From positions 1 to 7,329 of the forward strand of contig JAOZLM010000049.1 in NCBI GenBank assembly GCA_029934815.1: a stretch of DNA of 7,329 nt, read 5' to 3'. Positions 5,634 to 7,329 of this stretch are shown piece after piece. The DNA is from Desulfocapsa sp. Lineage in GTDB: Bacteria; Desulfobacterota; Desulfobulbia; Desulfobulbales; Desulfocapsaceae. Each line of letters opens with the position of its first letter. Position 1 is the first letter of the stretch. The notes below the pieces were generated by a model. That model did no database searches. It had not been told where the DNA came from and saw only the letters and a program-made list of their open reading frames with translations. The position numbers were made by a program, and so were the translations under genes.

Positions 5634-6176
5634 TTATTCCTGTTTAGGTGGTGGCGGCCAGACATAAACTCCGTTTACAACGGGAGGCAGAATGGAAGAA
5701 CCTCGATTCACTGTTGGCGGTCTTAAGTTTGTTGCACCGCACCAGTCATGGTCTCGTGTTCCACCGGAATAGGGTACCGCAAGTTCTTCGTTAAGGAGAA
5801 TAGTTGCCAGATCTTTTCCGTCAAATTCTATATCAGCAAGAATCCTGAAATATTTTCCTCTTCCTGTCCGGTGAAGGTTGATCACCTTAGCATCCTTTAA
5901 AAGAGAATGAACCCTGTTTTTTGCAAGCAATGCGGCTTTTTTTTCCTGTTCGCATTTACTCTTTTTTAATTCAGGTGTATCGACCCCGAGTAGACGAATA
6001 ACCATATTTTTGCCGATTATTGCAGGGGTGTCAGGAATATCAAAAGTAATCGAATCCCCGTCGAAATTATCAATATATTTTACGTTCAAATAGCTGGTAG
6101 AGCTTTTGGCAAAGATAGATGCAGGCGAGACGAATACCACAAGAGAAATGAAAAGGAGGCATAAAAATTTACTCAC
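5634..6176 (-). CDS. Exported thermonuclease-like (SNase fold) protein
   Basis: 180 residues. An N-terminal hydrophobic signal (KFLCLLFISLVVFVSPASIFA, ~3-23) with probable cleavage after A23 predicts export to the periplasm or outside. The SNase fold is clear and the staphylococcal-nuclease catalytic set is conserved: D39/D41 in NFDGDS, R61, D66-T67-P68-E69 in RLLGVDTPEL, and R111 in KYFRILADI. Ca2+-dependent cleavage of DNA or RNA is therefore plausible. The mature part has exactly two cysteines, C75 and C146 (in DHDWCG), suggesting a disulfide. After the fold comes a ~30-residue Pro-rich tail with two related segments (RPPTVN and LPPVVN) ending WPPPPKQE. The start is GTG, with its last two bases inside the stop of the upstream barrel gene and no convincing Shine-Dalgarno, so translation is probably coupled. 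Its product may scavenge or degrade extracellular nucleic acid (inference). Confidence 0.9.
   Translation of the reverse strand: MSKFLCLLFISLVVFVSPASIFAKSSTSYLNVKYIDNFDGDSITFDIPDTPAIIGKNMVIRLLGVDTPELKKSKCEQEKKAALLAKNRVHSLLKDAKVINLHRTGRGKYFRILADIEFDGKDLATILLNEELAVPYSGGTRDHDWCGATNLRPPTVNRGSSILPPVVNGVYVWPPPPKQE
6173..6176 (-). other. Stop/start overlap (GTGA) coupling barrel and nuclease genes
   Basis: Read on the minus strand, GTGA holds the GTG start of the nuclease (6174-6176) and the TGA stop of the barrel gene (6173-6175). No good ribosome site lies just upstream, which fits termination-reinitiation. Confidence 0.7.
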
Positions 6177-7329
6177 CAGTAATAAACCATTTCGATTTTG
6201 AAAAAATCATCTTTTGCCATGGCAAATGCAGGATCTTCGAAATCCATGTCCACAAAAAATGATGCGTCAACATTGAGCCGTATGGAGTCGCCAAAACGTC
6301 GACTGGCTTCCATGGCAATAATAGTGGACCCTGAATCCAGATCACGAATAAGTCCAAACAAAACAGTGGAGTCAGCCATATCGTTTACAGCCAGACGAAC
6401 CCCACCCATAATGTCATTTTCATATATGGTGGGCAGCCAGCCGTTATCACGATCATCGTAAACATATTCTCCAATCAGCCCAATATCCATCATTGTCTCA
6501 GCGATACCAGTGAAAGTATATTCAAAACCAAATGTTGTTGCAGCGTAAGATCTGCTTTGTCCTGTGCGGTAATACGCTTCGCTTTTTAGCAGCCATTCAC
6601 CAGCGGTCATTTGCACATCAAGACCGGTTTGGCCTATCTGCTCGTAGTAGGGGTAGAGGCTGGGAATGTTTGAAGTCTTATCAAGTGAGAGCAATAAAAC
6701 AGGATCTCTGGCTGTACCTTTGAAATAATAAAGCCCTACATCCGCATTGGCGAAATTAGTGGAGTATCGAAATGCAAAATCAAAATGGCTCTGCTCGCTG
6801 CTGCTTTCGTATTGGGTGAGGTTTGTGTCTACAGGAAGAGATGTCCGGAATCTGCCATTGGCTCCCGGAAAGGTTCGTTCGCGAAACCAGGGCAAGGCAA
6901 AAGCTTCTACCACACCCCAATCCTTGGGAACTGTGAGGTGGATCATGGGCTGGCCAAGCTTTTCTTCGCCATCAAGGGCGTCAACCTGATCTGTTTGATT
7001 GATGATATCAACCAGATGAACGAATTCTGTGGCTCCCCAGAATACACGGCCAAGGCCTGCGGTTATCTCAAAACTATTTGTGTAATAGAGAAATTCAGCT
7101 TGTCGCAAATCTCCGTGGCTGCGTTCCTTGTCCTGACTGTCCAAACGATAAAATGCGTCAATTGTAAGGCTCAGGTTATTCTCAAATTCATGGTACAATT
7201 CAACAGTGGCAGCAACTGATGCGGATTGGTTTTCCTGAGACTGCCAGGCAGGGTCACTAAGGAATAGAAAACCTTCAAGAGAAACATTACCATTGATTTC
7301 AACAGATTTGGCTTGATGGCATACAAGAG
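6173..7329 (-). CDS. Outer-membrane beta-barrel-like protein, 5' end beyond the window
   Basis: The frame stays open from the TGA at 6173-6175 to the right edge, giving 384 visible residues; no start codon inside the window is needed. The first visible residues (LVCHQAKSVEINGNVSLEG) look like the end of a signal peptide with cleavage after HQA, so only part of the signal sequence is probably missing. The protein shows alternating polar/hydrophobic strands with many aromatic residues and ends IEMVYYW, a terminal aromatic typical of BAM-inserted barrels. Strongly patterned segments include RVFWGATEFVHLVDIINQTD, EEKLGQP, LPWFRERTFPG, GFEYTFTGI, LIGEYVYDDRD and ENDIMGGVRLAVND. I recall this pattern from an uncharacterised outer-membrane family of marine proteobacteria, with no function I can name. 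It is the upstream partner of the nuclease gene. A TTG at 7196-7198 would start a shorter frame, but homology-like content upstream argues against it. Confidence 0.85.
   Translation of the reverse strand, partial: LVCHQAKSVEINGNVSLEGFLFLSDPAWQSQENQSASVAATVELYHEFENNLSLTIDAFYRLDSQDKERSHGDLRQAEFLYYTNSFEITAGLGRVFWGATEFVHLVDIINQTDQVDALDGEEKLGQPMIHLTVPKDWGVVEAFALPWFRERTFPGANGRFRTSLPVDTNLTQYESSSEQSHFDFAFRYSTNFANADVGLYYFKGTARDPVLLLSLDKTSNIPSLYPYYEQIGQTGLDVQMTAGEWLLKSEAYYRTGQSRSYAATTFGFEYTFTGIAETMMDIGLIGEYVYDDRDNGWLPTIYENDIMGGVRLAVNDMADSTVLFGLIRDLDSGSTIIAMEASRRFGDSIRLNVDASFFVDMDFEDPAFAMAKDDFFKIEMVYYW

Noticed and set aside
6785..7219. 144-codon open frame on the plus strand
   Set aside because: It lies wholly opposite the barrel protein gene, whose patterned sequence is far more protein-like; no signal or domain is seen in it.

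Overview
The window holds six protein genes in a moderately AT-rich, Gram-negative bacterial background. The gene types are a large dCache/PAS hybrid kinase, an exported nuclease, an outer-membrane-like barrel protein and a small Arg-rich ERR/DRR protein. Together with a long intergenic palindrome they fit a Desulfobacterota-like (sulfate-reducer type) organism best. This is inference from gene style; no rRNA or other phylogenetic marker is present.

Left block (54-4140): a 1071-residue membrane hybrid histidine kinase on the minus strand is divergent from rsmE (16S rRNA m3U1498 methyltransferase) on the plus strand. They share a ~130-bp spacer that contains plausible back-to-back promoters. 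No partner response regulator or output gene for the kinase lies in the window.

Middle block (4141-4463): about 320 bp without a gene, filled from 4196 onward by consecutive inverted repeats. There are two short hairpins, one 40-nt compound hairpin, and a ~127-bp imperfect palindrome (4321-4447) whose terminal 16-mer recurs in degenerate form in the compound hairpin. A small gene (4464-4733) for an unrecognised 89-residue protein, about one quarter arginine, starts only 16 bp after the palindrome.

Right block (4726-7329, minus strand, transcribed leftward): a partial outer-membrane-like barrel protein that runs off the right edge, a signal-peptide-bearing SNase (thermonuclease) family protein, and a RarD-type EamA transporter. 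The first two overlap by one base (stop TGA / start GTG) and the third follows after 8 bp, so they probably form one operon. The operon end overlaps the small Arg-rich gene tail to tail by 8 bp.

Most of the window is ordinary chromosomal housekeeping and signalling. The parts least explained by known families are the palindrome cluster, the Arg-rich small protein beside it, and the coupled barrel/nuclease pair. I see no CRISPR array, tRNA, rRNA, transposase or phage gene.
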